The translations under genes were made by a program, and so were the position numbers. A DNA stretch of 64,000 bases from UBA2108 sp963925495 (GTDB lineage Bacteria > Bacteroidota > Bacteroidia > Flavobacteriales_G > Salibacteraceae), in the NCBI GenBank assembly GCA_963925495.1, contig CAWUST010000032.1:17969-81968 (forward strand), in the 5' to 3' direction. The notes beneath the pieces are model-generated. The model was not told where the DNA came from. It did no database searches and saw nothing but the letters and a program-made list of their open reading frames with translations. Below are positions 26,712 to 36,012 of the stretch, one piece after another (within the stretch, counting starts at the first letter, position 1; each line of letters opens with the position of its first letter).

Positions 26712-27008
26712 ATATTTTTTAAAGGCTTCAACACTCCTTATAATTATTGGGTTGTTGAGGTTGATGGAAGTTATTGCGAGATTAAATCCACTAAATAGAA
26801 ATATGTACTTTTTAAGAATTTGAAAAATGTATGTGAGTCAATGCCTCATTGGGATTTCATAAAAGTTAACTGTTCTTATGTCATAAAGCCCAGTCATATT
26901 CTAACGTTTAGTAAAATAGAAGGAGGGAAAATTATTCTTAACGACTAAACTACAATTGGAGTTAGTAACCGAATTAGAAGAAAGTTTTTCCCACTCTTCG
27001 AAATGATT
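26712..27008 (+). pseudogene. decayed LytTR DNA-binding domain
   Basis: One frame, codons in phase from 26712, reads through two stops (TAG at 26796, TAA at 26946) as a LytTR domain. The order of segments fits the family: WVVEVDGSYCEIK, then KYVLFKNLKNVC, then DFIKVNCSYVIKPSHIL, then FSKIEGGKIIL, and after the second stop TTIGVSNRIRRKFF, where intact members have a VSRRKKxxF-like end. The receiver domain expected in front of it is absent, and no start codon fits. I conclude it is the remnant of a response regulator gene between fhs and the aldolase gene. Confidence 0.72.
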
Positions 27009-27050
27009 TTAATATCTTTTAAAGTAGAATGCTTCAATTGTATTAATTCC

Positions 27051-27058
27051 TACTTTTG
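27051..27058 (+). promoter_or_regulatory. aldolase gene promoter -7 box
   Basis: TACTTTTG matches TAnnTTTG, 32 bases upstream of the ATG at 27091. Confidence 0.65.
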
Positions 27059-27090
27059 ACGGCTAATTTTAATTAATAAAAAGTTCTCAA

Positions 27091-28152
27091 ATGAGTACAC
27101 TTTCTAGCGTTGAAAACATTCTTGGAAATAAGTCCGAGTATTATTTAGGTCACCAATCTAAAACTATATTAAAATCTACTATTGCTGTACCTAGTGGAGA
27201 TTTTGTTGCCGAACATTTTACAGGTTCAAACAGAAGTAATCAAGTAATGAATAACTTGGCTCGTTTATATAACCACGGTCGTTTAGGAGGATCAGGTTAT
27301 TTTTCTATATTACCTGTAGATCAAGGTATTGAGCATTCTGCGGCCGCATCATTTGCGCCAAATCCAAGATATTTTGACCCACAAAACATAGTTGAATTGG
27401 CTATGGAAGCTGGCTGTAATGCAGTTGCTTCTGCTTTTGGAGTTTTGGCTCAGTGCTCAAGAAAATATGCTCATAAAATCCCTTTTATTGTGAAATTAAA
27501 TCACAATGAAATGCTTACGTATCCAAATACCTTTAATCAAATTATGTTTGGTTCGGTTGAAGATGCTGCTGAAATGGGTGCTGCTGCAGTTGGAGCAACC
27601 ATTTATTTTGGATCAGAAGAATCAGAAAGACAAATACAAGAAGTTGCCGCTGCTTTTGAAAGAGCTCACGAATTAGGATTGGCGACCATTCTTTGGTGTT
27701 ATCTAAGAAATCCGGGCTTTAAAGTAGATGGAGTTGATTATCATGCTTCTGCTGATTTAACTGCACAAGCAAATCATATTGGAGTTACCATACAAGCGGA
27801 TATTATTAAACAAAAATTGCCTACAAATAATGGCGGTTACAATGCTGTGGGCTTTGGTAAAACTCATCCAAAAGTATATTCAGAATTAACTACTGATCAC
27901 CCAATTGACCTTACTCGTTACCAGGTTGCAAATTGTTATATGGGACGAATTGGATTAATAAATTCAGGAGGTGCTTCAGCTGGAGATTCTGACTTGCAGG
28001 ACGCTGTTGTTACAGCAGTTGTTAATAAGCGTGCGGGAGGTCAAGGTTTGATTATGGGACGTAAAGCATTTCAAAAACCAGTTAAAGAAGGAATAGAACT
28101 GATTCAAACAGTTCAAGATATTTATTTGAACGAAGGTATTACATTAGCATAA
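27091..28152 (+). CDS. fbaB: class I fructose-bisphosphate aldolase
   Basis: A 353-residue DhnA/FbaB-type aldolase that splits fructose 1,6-bisphosphate through a lysine Schiff base, without metal. The barrel segments YFSILPVDQGIEHSAAASF, PFIVKLNHNEML and IGLINSGGASAGDSDL are characteristic of this class; the phosphate-binding SGG loop is intact. It has its own promoter and is followed after 22 bases by accD on the same strand. Roles in glycolysis and gluconeogenesis are both possible. Confidence 0.93.
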   Translation: MSTLSSVENILGNKSEYYLGHQSKTILKSTIAVPSGDFVAEHFTGSNRSNQVMNNLARLYNHGRLGGSGYFSILPVDQGIEHSAAASFAPNPRYFDPQNIVELAMEAGCNAVASAFGVLAQCSRKYAHKIPFIVKLNHNEMLTYPNTFNQIMFGSVEDAAEMGAAAVGATIYFGSEESERQIQEVAAAFERAHELGLATILWCYLRNPGFKVDGVDYHASADLTAQANHIGVTIQADIIKQKLPTNNGGYNAVGFGKTHPKVYSELTTDHPIDLTRYQVANCYMGRIGLINSGGASAGDSDLQDAVVTAVVNKRAGGQGLIMGRKAFQKPVKEGIELIQTVQDIYLNEGITLA

Positions 28153-28174
28153 GTTCAACTATAAAATCGAATCT

Positions 28175-29020
28175 ATGAGTTGGTTTAAAAGAGCAAAACA
28201 AGGAGTTCAGACTCCTACCAAGGATAAAAAAGAAACACCTGAAGGCCTTTGGTATAAGTGCAGGTCGTGTAAACACGTAACGCCATCAGAAGATCATGCT
28301 GGCAATATGTGGACCTGTGAGAGCTGTGGTTATCACGAAAGAATTGGAAGCATTGAGTATTTTAGAATTTTGTTTGATGACAATAAGTTCACCGAAATAA
28401 ATAGAAACCTTTCTTCTGGTGATCCACTTCATTTTGAAGACACCAAAAAGTATACTGACAGATTAGAATCCTCTAAAAAGAAAACAGGGCTTGTTGATGC
28501 AATTAGAACTGCTCATGGGAAAATAGACGGTAATAATGTTGTAATTGGGTGCATGGATTTTAACTTTATTGGTGGTTCCATGGGATCTGTAGTTGGAGAA
28601 AAAATAGCTCGTGCTATTGATTACTCTTTGAAGAAAAAAGTTCCATTTATTATGATTTCGAAATCTGGTGGTGCTAGAATGATGGAAGCAGCTTTTTCTT
28701 TAATGCAAATGGCAAAGACCGCAGCTAAACTTTCCTTATTGAATAAGGCAGGCATTCCTTACATTTCTATGTTAACTGATCCAACTACCGGTGGCGTAAC
28801 CGCATCTTTTGCCATGTTAGGTGATTTAAATATTTCTGAGCCAAGAGCTTTAATTGGATTTGCTGGTCCAAGAGTGGTCAAAGAAACTATTGGAAAAGAA
28901 TTACCTGAAGGGTTTCAGACTGCTGAATTCCTATTAGAGCATGGGTTTCTGGATTACATAGTGGATAGGAAAGAGTTGAAAACCAACCTTTCAAAGCTTT
29001 TATATTTCTTAAAAAATTAA
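28175..29020 (+). CDS. accD: acetyl-CoA carboxylase, carboxyltransferase beta subunit
   Basis: A 281-residue subunit that, with AccA, transfers carboxyl from biotin to acetyl-CoA to form malonyl-CoA for fatty acid synthesis. The N-terminal four-cysteine zinc finger is visible (WYKCRSCKHV and WTCESCGYHE), then the crotonase-like domain with SKSGGARMMEAAFSLMQMAK and LTDPTTGGVTASFAMLGD, the latter holding the oxyanion glycines. Full length. It ends 80 bases before the rpsO start; rpsO has its own promoter. Confidence 0.96.
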   Translation: MSWFKRAKQGVQTPTKDKKETPEGLWYKCRSCKHVTPSEDHAGNMWTCESCGYHERIGSIEYFRILFDDNKFTEINRNLSSGDPLHFEDTKKYTDRLESSKKKTGLVDAIRTAHGKIDGNNVVIGCMDFNFIGGSMGSVVGEKIARAIDYSLKKKVPFIMISKSGGARMMEAAFSLMQMAKTAAKLSLLNKAGIPYISMLTDPTTGGVTASFAMLGDLNISEPRALIGFAGPRVVKETIGKELPEGFQTAEFLLEHGFLDYIVDRKELKTNLSKLLYFLKN

Positions 29021-29056
29021 GGAAATATTTTACAGGCTTATATTATATTAAATAAT

Positions 29057-29064
29057 TACATTTG
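29057..29064 (+). promoter_or_regulatory. rpsO promoter -7 box
   Basis: TACATTTG matches TAnnTTTG, about 36 bases before the rpsO start. Confidence 0.65.
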
Positions 29065-29100
29065 CAGCCTTCAAAAAAGAGCTATAATTTATAGATAGAT

Positions 29101-29370
29101 ATGTACTTAACAACAGAAAAGAAAAAAGAGTTTTTTAAAAAGCACGGAGCTTCAGAAACCAATACAGGAAGCGCTGAGGGTCAAATAGCATTGTTTACCT
29201 TTAGAATTGCACATTTAACTGGGCATTTAAAGGTAAACAAAAAAGATTACAATACTCAAAAATCACTAATCGCATTGGTTGGTAAAAGAAGAAGTTTACT
29301 TGATTATCTTAAGCATAAAGATGTTCTTAGATATCGAGCAATTATTAAAGAGCTCGATTTAAGAAAATAA
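29101..29370 (+). CDS. rpsO: 30S ribosomal protein S15
   Basis: An 89-residue primary 16S rRNA-binding protein of the small-subunit platform. Conserved rRNA-contact segments are NTGSAEGQIALFTFRIAHLT and the C-terminal GKRRSLLDYLKHKDVLRY. Length equals the normal 89. It is followed by a strong terminator and then pnp, the same gene order as in E. coli and many other bacteria. Confidence 0.98.
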   Translation: MYLTTEKKKEFFKKHGASETNTGSAEGQIALFTFRIAHLTGHLKVNKKDYNTQKSLIALVGKRRSLLDYLKHKDVLRYRAIIKELDLRK

Positions 29371-29379
29371 TTATTTAAT

Positions 29380-29410
29380 AAAAAAAGGCAATTTAACATT
29401 GCCTTTTTTT
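29380..29410 (+). terminator. intrinsic terminator between rpsO and pnp
   Basis: AAAAAAAGGCAAT pairs perfectly with ATTGCCTTTTTTT around a five-base loop. It may be partly leaky or pnp may have a separate promoter in 29411-29476; none matching consensus was seen. Confidence 0.9.
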
Positions 29411-29476
29411 ATTTGTGCTCAATTAGAGCCATTCTTACTTATTGCGATTGAAATTACACACACACAAATAAACATT

Positions 29477-31606
29477 ATGAGTCAAATTGGAAAAAATTAT
29501 TCGTTCGAAATTCATGGACAAGAGATTACCATAGAAACTGGTAAACTGGCTACACAAGCCGATGGTTCTATTGTATTAAAATGCAATGGAATGATGTTAT
29601 TAGCAACCGCTGTATCACAAAAATCTGCCAAAGAAGGCATTGATTTTATGCCACTGACAGTTGATTATCGAGAAAAATTTTCTGCCGCTGGACGTTTTCC
29701 AGGTGGATTTTTAAAACGTGAGACAAGACCTGCAGATTCTGAAATTCTTACTTCAAGATTAATAGATAGAGCACTTAGACCATTATTCCCAGAAGATTAC
29801 CACGCGGATACTCAAGTATTGGTTTCTTTGATTTCTTCTGACGGAGAAACTTTACCAGATGCATATGCATGTTTTGCTGCTTCTGCTGCAATCGCACTTT
29901 CTGACATTCCTTTTCAAGAACCTATCTCTGAAGTTAGAGTTGCAAGGATTGATGGGGCGTTAAAAGTAAACCCGACTAAATCGGAAATGGCAAGCGCAGG
30001 ACGTGACATTGATATTATGGTTGCTGCTACAGCAAACAGTATAGTAATGGTTGAAGGTGAAATGACCGAAATTTCTGAAGCAGAAATGTTAGAGGCGATT
30101 AAAGTTGCTCACGAAGCAATTAAAATTCAATGTGATGCACAACTGAAGTTAGCTGAGTTAGCTGGTGGTGCTCCAGAAAAAAGAACGTACTCTCACGAAA
30201 CTCATGACCTTGAATTAAAGGATAAGGTTTTTGCAGCTACTCACGATAAAATTTATGAATTAGCTAAAAAAGGGACATCAAAGAAAGAAAGATCTGAAGG
30301 GTTTAAAGCTATTCGTGAAGAATATAAAGCATCTTTAAGCGAAGACGAATTGTCAGGAAATGAAGGCTTAATTAATATTTATTTCCACGATACAGAAAAA
30401 GTGGCAATACGTAAAATGATTTTGGAAGATAAAACAAGATTAGATGGACGTAACTTAGATGAGATTCGTCCAATATGGTCAGAAGTTAATTATCTACCAT
30501 TTACACACGGTTCAGCAATATTCACAAGAGGTGAAACTCAATCTTTAACTTCTGTTACTCTTGGAAGTAAAATGGATGAGCAAAATATTGATGGAGCTAT
30601 GGGTAAAGGTTCTGAAAAATTTATTCTTCATTATAACTTTCCACCATTCTCAGTGGGCGAAGCTCGTCCAATGAGAGGAACTTCAAGAAGAGAAGTAGGT
30701 CACGGTAATTTAGCTCTTAGAGCTCTTAAGCCAATGATTCCTACTGGAGAAGATAATCCTTATACAATAAGAATTATGTCAGATATTCTAGAATCGAATG
30801 GTTCTAGTTCTATGGCAACTGTTTGTGCTGGATCATTAGCTCTTATGGATTGTGGTATTAAAATTAAAAAAGCAGTTTCTGGAATTGCTATGGGATTAAT
30901 TACTGACGGTAATAAATTCTCTGTTCTTTCAGATATTCTAGGAGATGAAGATCATTTAGGTGATATGGACTTTAAGGTTACTGGAACTCAAGACGGAATT
31001 ACTGCATGTCAAATGGACATTAAAGTAGGTGGTCTTTCTTACGATATTATGGAGCAAGCTTTAGAGCAATCCAAAAAAGGTCGTTTGCATATTTTAGGTG
31101 AAATGAACAAGACAATGTCTGAGCCTAATTCGGATTACAAACCACATACTCCAAGAATGGAACAAATTGTTATTCCAGGAGAATTTATTGGAGCTATTAT
31201 AGGACCTGGAGGGAAAATTATTCAAGAAATTCAAGCTGAAACTGAAACAGTTATTACAATTGAAGAAGTGGATAAAACTGGAGTTGTAAATATTTCTTCT
31301 GTAAACAAAGAAGGTATTGATGCTGCAATGGCTAGAATTAAAGGAATTGTTGCTCAACCAGAAATTGGTGAGATCTACAAAGGAAAAGTCAAGTCTATTC
31401 AGTCTTATGGTGCGTTTATAGAAGTACTACCTGGTAAAGATGGTTTACTTCACGTTTCAGAAATTGATTGGAATAGAGTAAACGATGTTAACGAACACTT
31501 GAAAGAAGGTGAAATAGTTGAAGTTAAGCTTGTAGATATTGACAAGAAAACTGGAAAAATGAAACTTTCTAGAAAAGTTCTTTTACCAAAGCCGGAGAAA
31601 GCTTAG
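29477..31606 (+). CDS. pnp: polyribonucleotide nucleotidyltransferase (PNPase)
   Basis: A 709-residue trimeric 3'-5' phosphorolytic exoribonuclease. The frame is open from 29399, but that part lies in the rpsO terminator; the ATG at 29477 gives MSQIGKNYSFEIHGQEITIE, the usual beginning. Two RNase PH domains flank a helical linker (the second has DILESNGSSSMATVCAGSLA), followed by a KH domain with FIGAIIGPGGKIIQEI near residue 565 and an S1 domain starting GEIYKGKVKSIQSYGAFIEV. All domains are complete. Confidence 0.97.
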   Translation: MSQIGKNYSFEIHGQEITIETGKLATQADGSIVLKCNGMMLLATAVSQKSAKEGIDFMPLTVDYREKFSAAGRFPGGFLKRETRPADSEILTSRLIDRALRPLFPEDYHADTQVLVSLISSDGETLPDAYACFAASAAIALSDIPFQEPISEVRVARIDGALKVNPTKSEMASAGRDIDIMVAATANSIVMVEGEMTEISEAEMLEAIKVAHEAIKIQCDAQLKLAELAGGAPEKRTYSHETHDLELKDKVFAATHDKIYELAKKGTSKKERSEGFKAIREEYKASLSEDELSGNEGLINIYFHDTEKVAIRKMILEDKTRLDGRNLDEIRPIWSEVNYLPFTHGSAIFTRGETQSLTSVTLGSKMDEQNIDGAMGKGSEKFILHYNFPPFSVGEARPMRGTSRREVGHGNLALRALKPMIPTGEDNPYTIRIMSDILESNGSSSMATVCAGSLALMDCGIKIKKAVSGIAMGLITDGNKFSVLSDILGDEDHLGDMDFKVTGTQDGITACQMDIKVGGLSYDIMEQALEQSKKGRLHILGEMNKTMSEPNSDYKPHTPRMEQIVIPGEFIGAIIGPGGKIIQEIQAETETVITIEEVDKTGVVNISSVNKEGIDAAMARIKGIVAQPEIGEIYKGKVKSIQSYGAFIEVLPGKDGLLHVSEIDWNRVNDVNEHLKEGEIVEVKLVDIDKKTGKMKLSRKVLLPKPEKA

Positions 31607-31640
31607 TTAAAGAAAAATAATATAGTGAATATGTTTTTAG

Positions 31641-31668
31641 AAAAGGCTCGCATTGCGAGCCTTTTTTT
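31641..31668 (+). terminator. intrinsic terminator after pnp
   Basis: AAAAGGCTCGC pairs perfectly with GCGAGCCTTTT around an ATT loop, followed by T residues. Confidence 0.93.
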
Positions 31669-31681
31669 ATGCTCATAATTA

Positions 31682-31689
31682 TAGATTTG
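31682..31689 (+). promoter_or_regulatory. -7 box directly before rpe
   Basis: TAGATTTG matches TAnnTTTG and ends only four bases before the rpe ATG, so the mRNA is probably leaderless. Confidence 0.65.
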
Positions 31690-31693
31690 TCCC

Positions 31694-32350
31694 ATGAATC
31701 CTATTATTGCTCCTTCTATGCTCGCAGCAGATTTCGGAAATTTGCAACGCGATGTTGAACTTGTAAATATCTCTACTGCTGAATGGTTTCACATGGATGT
31801 CATGGACGGAGTTTTTGTTCCTAATATATCTTACGGTCCGAGTATTATTAAAGCAATGGCAAAGCATACCAATAAATTTATCGATGCTCACTTAATGATT
31901 GTAAATCCAGATAAATATATTGAGGATTATAAAAATGCTGGTGTACATAATCTTACTGTTCATTATGAAGCATGTGATCATTTGCATCGTTCTGTACAAT
32001 CAATAAAAGCTGCCGGCATGAAAGCGGGAGTTGCTTTGAATCCACATACACCGGTTCACCTACTTGGAGATATTATACAGGATATTGATTTGGTTTTAAT
32101 AATGTCAGTTAACCCTGGATTTGGAGGACAAAAATTCATTGAAAATGCAATCCATAAAGTTTCACAAGCCAAGGATTTAATAGTACAGAAAAACTCACCC
32201 GCGAAAATTGAAGTGGATGGTGGCGTAAACACAGAAAATGGAAGAAGACTAGTAAATGCTGGTGCTGAAGTGTTGGTTGCCGGAAGTTTTGTCTTTAAGT
32301 CGGAAAATCCGATTGAAACCATTGAGAAATTAAGAAATTGCGCTCTTTAA
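31694..32350 (+). CDS. rpe: ribulose-phosphate 3-epimerase
   Basis: A 218-residue TIM-barrel enzyme interconverting ribulose 5-phosphate and xylulose 5-phosphate in the pentose phosphate pathway. Family motifs are present: IAPSMLAADFGNLQRDVE, HMDVMDGVFVPNIS with the metal ligands, DAHLMIVNP, and the phosphate loop VAGSFVFKS. Length is normal. The start codon is almost on top of the promoter box and no Shine-Dalgarno sequence is possible, which points to leaderless translation. Confidence 0.96.
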   Translation: MNPIIAPSMLAADFGNLQRDVELVNISTAEWFHMDVMDGVFVPNISYGPSIIKAMAKHTNKFIDAHLMIVNPDKYIEDYKNAGVHNLTVHYEACDHLHRSVQSIKAAGMKAGVALNPHTPVHLLGDIIQDIDLVLIMSVNPGFGGQKFIENAIHKVSQAKDLIVQKNSPAKIEVDGGVNTENGRRLVNAGAEVLVAGSFVFKSENPIETIEKLRNCAL

Positions 32351-32400
32351 AAATATTATGTTTTTATAATTTTAATTTTAGTTATGAGTAAACATTTTGT

Positions 32401-32764
32401 TTGAGTTTTTTTGCTAACCATGGCAATGAGAGAATGAGTCAAGCAATGGTTGCTCAATTTGGAATGAATAGTTTAGGAGCTGAATTGGGCGAAAATCCAA
32501 ATCATTATTAATCAATGCGCTTTTTCAAACAGATGATGGAATGGGAACTCAAGTTGGGATGTTAAGTTTAGCAGAAGCAATGAAGCAGAAGCGGATCATA
32601 TTGGTTTAATTCTAATGTCAATGGCTGGTTACGATTCTAACGAAGCAGTTGCGTTTTGGGAAAGAATGGATGCCATGTCAGGTGGAAACGCTCCTATGGG
32701 TGTTATAAGGCACCACCCTACAAGTGACACTAGGGTAGGTAATTTAAAAGTTTTAATGCCTTAG
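32401..32764 (+). pseudogene. decayed M48-family metallopeptidase (C-terminal part)
   Basis: Three reading-frame pieces line up as the second half of a YcaL/LoiP-like M48 peptidase. First, NHGNERMSQAMVAQFGMNSL from about 32416, ending in a stop. Second, in another frame, a GMGTQVGMLSLAEA segment. Third, after a further shift, EAEADHIGLILMSMAGYD through FWERMDAMSGGNAP and HHPTSDTRVGNLKVLMP, ending at 32764. The second zinc-ligand glutamate region (EADHIGL) survives, but the HExxH motif and the N-terminus with signal peptide are gone. It cannot be functional. It lies between rpe and the LRR gene. Confidence 0.8.
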
Positions 32765-32787
32765 GCGTTGAAGTATTATTAAGGGAA

Positions 32788-33450
32788 TTAATCGCTACAA
32801 ATATTACACGGCGCGGAAAAATAAATATTTGTATTTGGTAGAATTTCTCTAATGGCATCTTGGGCATCAATTTTAGTTGGCGTCATTCTCATATCCAATA
32901 CTTTCAAATTCTTTAAATCTTCTATGGTAGGAGGTAGGGAGGTTATATTATTACTCCATAGGTCCAAAAATTCCAATTTCGATAAATTGTTTATTCCAAC
33001 AGGAATTTCGTTCAGTCCATTTTCACTTATTTGTAAAATAACTAAGTTTTTTAATATACATATTTCATCCGGTAAATAAATTATGTCGTTCTTACTTAAA
33101 ACTAAGACCCTCAAATTTTGTAATTCTCCAATCCAACTTGGAATGCTGTCCAGTTTATTTTTTTTTAAGTTTAAAATTTGAAGGTTTTTTAAATTTCGAA
33201 TGGCAATGGGTACCGAATCTAATTTTTGTCTGCTAAGGTTGAGGCTGAATGCTGAGTCAGGGTGAAGTATAGCTTCTTCCAAAGACAAAACGGGTGCTGG
33301 TCCGTTTAGGTATTTTTTATATGATTTTGGGGATTGAGCTTGAAGAAAATTACCCAATAACAAAAAGCTAATCAAAAATAGCGCGGCAGTTAATTTCGTC
33401 GAGATCCAACTGTCCTTGTAGTTCTGCTGTGTTTTCGAATTTTTTTTCAT
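32788..33450 (-). CDS. secreted leucine-rich-repeat protein
   Basis: A protein of about 220 residues if started at the ATG at 33450 (frame open from 33552). The start is uncertain because the gene overlaps the end of ribF: the hydrophobic signal segment TAALFLISFLLLGNFLQAQ is encoded across the ribF stop at 33368. After it come about six 23-residue leucine-rich repeats with the plant/bacterial-type spacing LxxLxxLxLxxNxLxxLP, for example LQILNLKKNKLDSIPSWIG and LRVLVLSKNDIIYLPDEI. The C-terminus has two cysteines (APCNICSD). LRR proteins bind other proteins; the partner is unknown. Confidence 0.75.
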   Translation of the reverse strand: MKKNSKTQQNYKDSWISTKLTAALFLISFLLLGNFLQAQSPKSYKKYLNGPAPVLSLEEAILHPDSAFSLNLSRQKLDSVPIAIRNLKNLQILNLKKNKLDSIPSWIGELQNLRVLVLSKNDIIYLPDEICILKNLVILQISENGLNEIPVGINNLSKLEFLDLWSNNITSLPPTIEDLKNLKVLDMRMTPTKIDAQDAIREILPNTNIYFSAPCNICSD

Positions 33451-34297
33451 CTCGAATTCGTTTAACGAATTCAATGCTAATTTGTTGTTCGTAGATGTCG
33501 TCATTAAAATCAAATATATGAACTTCAATTGTAGTATTTTCTGTATTCTCAACAGTAGGTCGATTCCCTACATTAAGCATTCCAAATAAAATAGTTTTAT
33601 TTACAGTTACGCGCACCGCATAAACTCCTAAACCTGGAATTAGTTTGTATTTGTCTATTGGTTTTATATTAGCAGTAGGGAATCCAATTGTTCTTCCCAA
33701 TTTATTTCCCTCTATTACAGTTCCACTAATTTGAAAATTGTAACTTAAATATTCGTTGGCAATGTCAATATTTCCGTCTGTTAATGCTTTTCTTATTTTA
33801 GTAGAGCTAATATTAATGTCGTCTAAAACTTTGGCGCCGATTTCCTCCAATTCGAAATTATAAAGAGAAGAAAGTTCACTCAGGCTTCCGAAAGACCCTT
33901 CCCTGTTTCTGCCAAAATGGTGGTCATAACCAATAACTAATCGATGAACCCCAATAGTATTAATTAATACATCCCTCACGAATTCCGTTGATGTTAATCT
34001 TGAAAATTCACGAGTAAATGGTTCTATAATGAGATGATCAATTCCAAGATTACTCAATAATTCAATTTTCTCATCCTGAGAATTAAGAAGCTTTAGGTCA
34101 TTGCTCTCAGGGAATAGCACCATTCTTGGGTGCGGAAAAAAAGTAAGAAGAAGGCTTTCTGCTTGACAGATTTTTCCGTGGGCTACAAGGTTTTTTAATA
34201 GTTTTTTATGTCCAATATGAACCCCGTCGAAGGTTCCGATTGTGGCCACAATTTCCCCCCCTTTATTAAACTCGTCTAATCCGTAATAAACCTTCAC
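33368..34297 (-). CDS. ribF: bifunctional riboflavin kinase/FAD synthetase
   Basis: A 309-residue enzyme that phosphorylates riboflavin to FMN and adenylates FMN to FAD. The N-terminal nucleotidyltransferase domain has IGTFDGVHIGHKKLLKN and the later STKIRKALTDGNI motif; the C-terminal kinase domain has GRTIGFPTANIKP and the NVGNRPTVENTE substrate loop. Length is typical. Its last 80 or so bases overlap the start of the LRR gene on the same strand. No RFN riboswitch is recognisable in the 200 bases ahead of it. Confidence 0.95.
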   Translation of the reverse strand: MKVYYGLDEFNKGGEIVATIGTFDGVHIGHKKLLKNLVAHGKICQAESLLLTFFPHPRMVLFPESNDLKLLNSQDEKIELLSNLGIDHLIIEPFTREFSRLTSTEFVRDVLINTIGVHRLVIGYDHHFGRNREGSFGSLSELSSLYNFELEEIGAKVLDDINISSTKIRKALTDGNIDIANEYLSYNFQISGTVIEGNKLGRTIGFPTANIKPIDKYKLIPGLGVYAVRVTVNKTILFGMLNVGNRPTVENTENTTIEVHIFDFNDDIYEQQISIEFVKRIRDEKKFENTAELQGQLDLDEINCRAIFD

Positions 34298-34445
34298 TAT
34301 TTCAATTGAAAATTACACACTAAATAAATGAGTTAAAGTACAGAATATCAGATTATTGACAAACATATAAACAATTTGTTTTAAGTCCTCAAATGTAGGT
34401 ATTTATAAATAGAGTGGGAAATGAAAATTGTACTATTAAAAAAAC

Positions 34446-34453
34446 TACTTTTG
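34446..34453 (+). promoter_or_regulatory. atpD promoter -7 box
   Basis: TACTTTTG matches TAnnTTTG; the atpD start follows after a leader of about 42 bases. Confidence 0.65.
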
Positions 34454-34499
34454 CACTCGAATTTTGAAACGATTTTTTAATCTTTTTTATACAAGATAA

Positions 34500-36002
34500 A
34501 TGTCTGCACAAGTAGGGAAAATATCTCAAATTATTGGACCAGTAATCGATGTCGCTTTTGATGCGCAAGGTGCTGAACTTCCTAAAATTTATGACTCACT
34601 AGAAATTACTAGAGAGGACGGAACAAAAGTAATTCTTGAATGTCAACAGCACATTGGAGAAAACACTATTAGAACTGTAGCAATGGATGCTTCTGATGGA
34701 CTCAGAAGAGGCATGGAAGTTATTTCAACAGGAAACCCTATTACTATGCCAATTGGCGAAGCGGTAAATGGAAGATTGTTTAATGTAGTTGGTGATACTA
34801 TTGATGGTATTGGTCATTTAGATAAGACTGGTGGATATCCAATTCACCGATCTGCTCCACGTTTTGAAGACCTTTCCACAACATCTGAAATTCTTTTTAC
34901 TGGAATTAAGGTTATTGACCTTATTGAGCCTTATGCAAAAGGTGGTAAAATTGGATTATTTGGTGGTGCTGGGGTAGGTAAAACAGTTCTTATTCAAGAG
35001 TTGATTAACAATATCGCTAAAGGATACGAAGGTCTTTCTGTATTTGCTGGTGTTGGTGAAAGAACTCGTGAAGGAAATGATTTATTGAGAGAAATGCTTG
35101 AATCTGGTATTATTAAATACGGAGACGAGTTTATGGAATCAATGGAAAAAGGTGGTTGGGATTTATCGAAAGTTGATCTTGTCGCTTTAAAGGAATCAAA
35201 AGCAGCATTTGTTTTTGGTCAAATGAATGAACCTCCTGGAGCGCGTGCGCGTGTTGCATTGTCTGGTTTGACTTTGGCTGAGTATTACCGTGATGGTGAT
35301 GGAACTGGTGCTGGAAAAGATATCTTATTTTTTATTGATAATATATTTAGATTTACGCAAGCTGGTTCTGAAGTATCTGCACTTCTTGGTCGTATGCCTT
35401 CTGCTGTTGGCTACCAACCTACACTTTCTACGGAAATGGGTGTGATGCAAGAACGAATTACTTCTACCAAAAATGGTTCTATTACTTCAGTACAAGCCGT
35501 ATATGTGCCTGCAGATGATTTAACAGATCCTGCACCAGCTACAACTTTTGCTCACTTAGATGCAACTACTGTACTTTCAAGAAAAATTGCAGAGTTGGGT
35601 ATTTATCCTGCTGTGGATCCATTGGATTCTACTTCAAGAATTTTGACCGTAGATATCGTTGGTGAAGAGCATTACAATTGTGCTCAAAAAGTAAAAGAAA
35701 CACTTCAACGTTACAAAGAATTACAAGATATTATTGCAATTTTGGGTATGGACGAATTATCTGAAGAAGATAAATTGGTTGTACACCGTGCACGTCGTGT
35801 GCAACGTTTCCTTTCTCAACCTTTCCATGTTGCTGAGCAATTTACTGGTTTGGTAGGGGTGTTGGTTTCTATCGAAGATACTATTAAAGGATTTAATATG
35901 ATTTTGGATGGTGAAGTTGATCAGTATCCAGAAGCTGCCTTTAATCTAAAAGGAAACATTGACGATGCTATTGCAGCTGGAGAAAAAATGTTGAAAGAAT
36001 AA
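34500..36002 (+). CDS. atpD: ATP synthase F1 beta subunit
   Basis: A 500-residue catalytic subunit of F-type ATP synthase. The Walker A loop is GLFGGAGVGKTVLIQE, the Walker B region is DILFFIDNIFRFTQAGSE, and the DELSEED loop that contacts gamma is present as MDELSEEDKL. Full length. It is followed after 10 bases by atpC. The other subunit genes are not in this window; a split atpDC pair is normal in Bacteroidota. Confidence 0.98.
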   Translation: MSAQVGKISQIIGPVIDVAFDAQGAELPKIYDSLEITREDGTKVILECQQHIGENTIRTVAMDASDGLRRGMEVISTGNPITMPIGEAVNGRLFNVVGDTIDGIGHLDKTGGYPIHRSAPRFEDLSTTSEILFTGIKVIDLIEPYAKGGKIGLFGGAGVGKTVLIQELINNIAKGYEGLSVFAGVGERTREGNDLLREMLESGIIKYGDEFMESMEKGGWDLSKVDLVALKESKAAFVFGQMNEPPGARARVALSGLTLAEYYRDGDGTGAGKDILFFIDNIFRFTQAGSEVSALLGRMPSAVGYQPTLSTEMGVMQERITSTKNGSITSVQAVYVPADDLTDPAPATTFAHLDATTVLSRKIAELGIYPAVDPLDSTSRILTVDIVGEEHYNCAQKVKETLQRYKELQDIIAILGMDELSEEDKLVVHRARRVQRFLSQPFHVAEQFTGLVGVLVSIEDTIKGFNMILDGEVDQYPEAAFNLKGNIDDAIAAGEKMLKE

Positions 36003-36012
36003 TTACCGAATT

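Noticed and set aside
33451..33552. Longer start for the LRR protein
   Set aside because: The upstream part lies deep within ribF and lacks a signal sequence; a start at or after 33450 places the signal segment sensibly.
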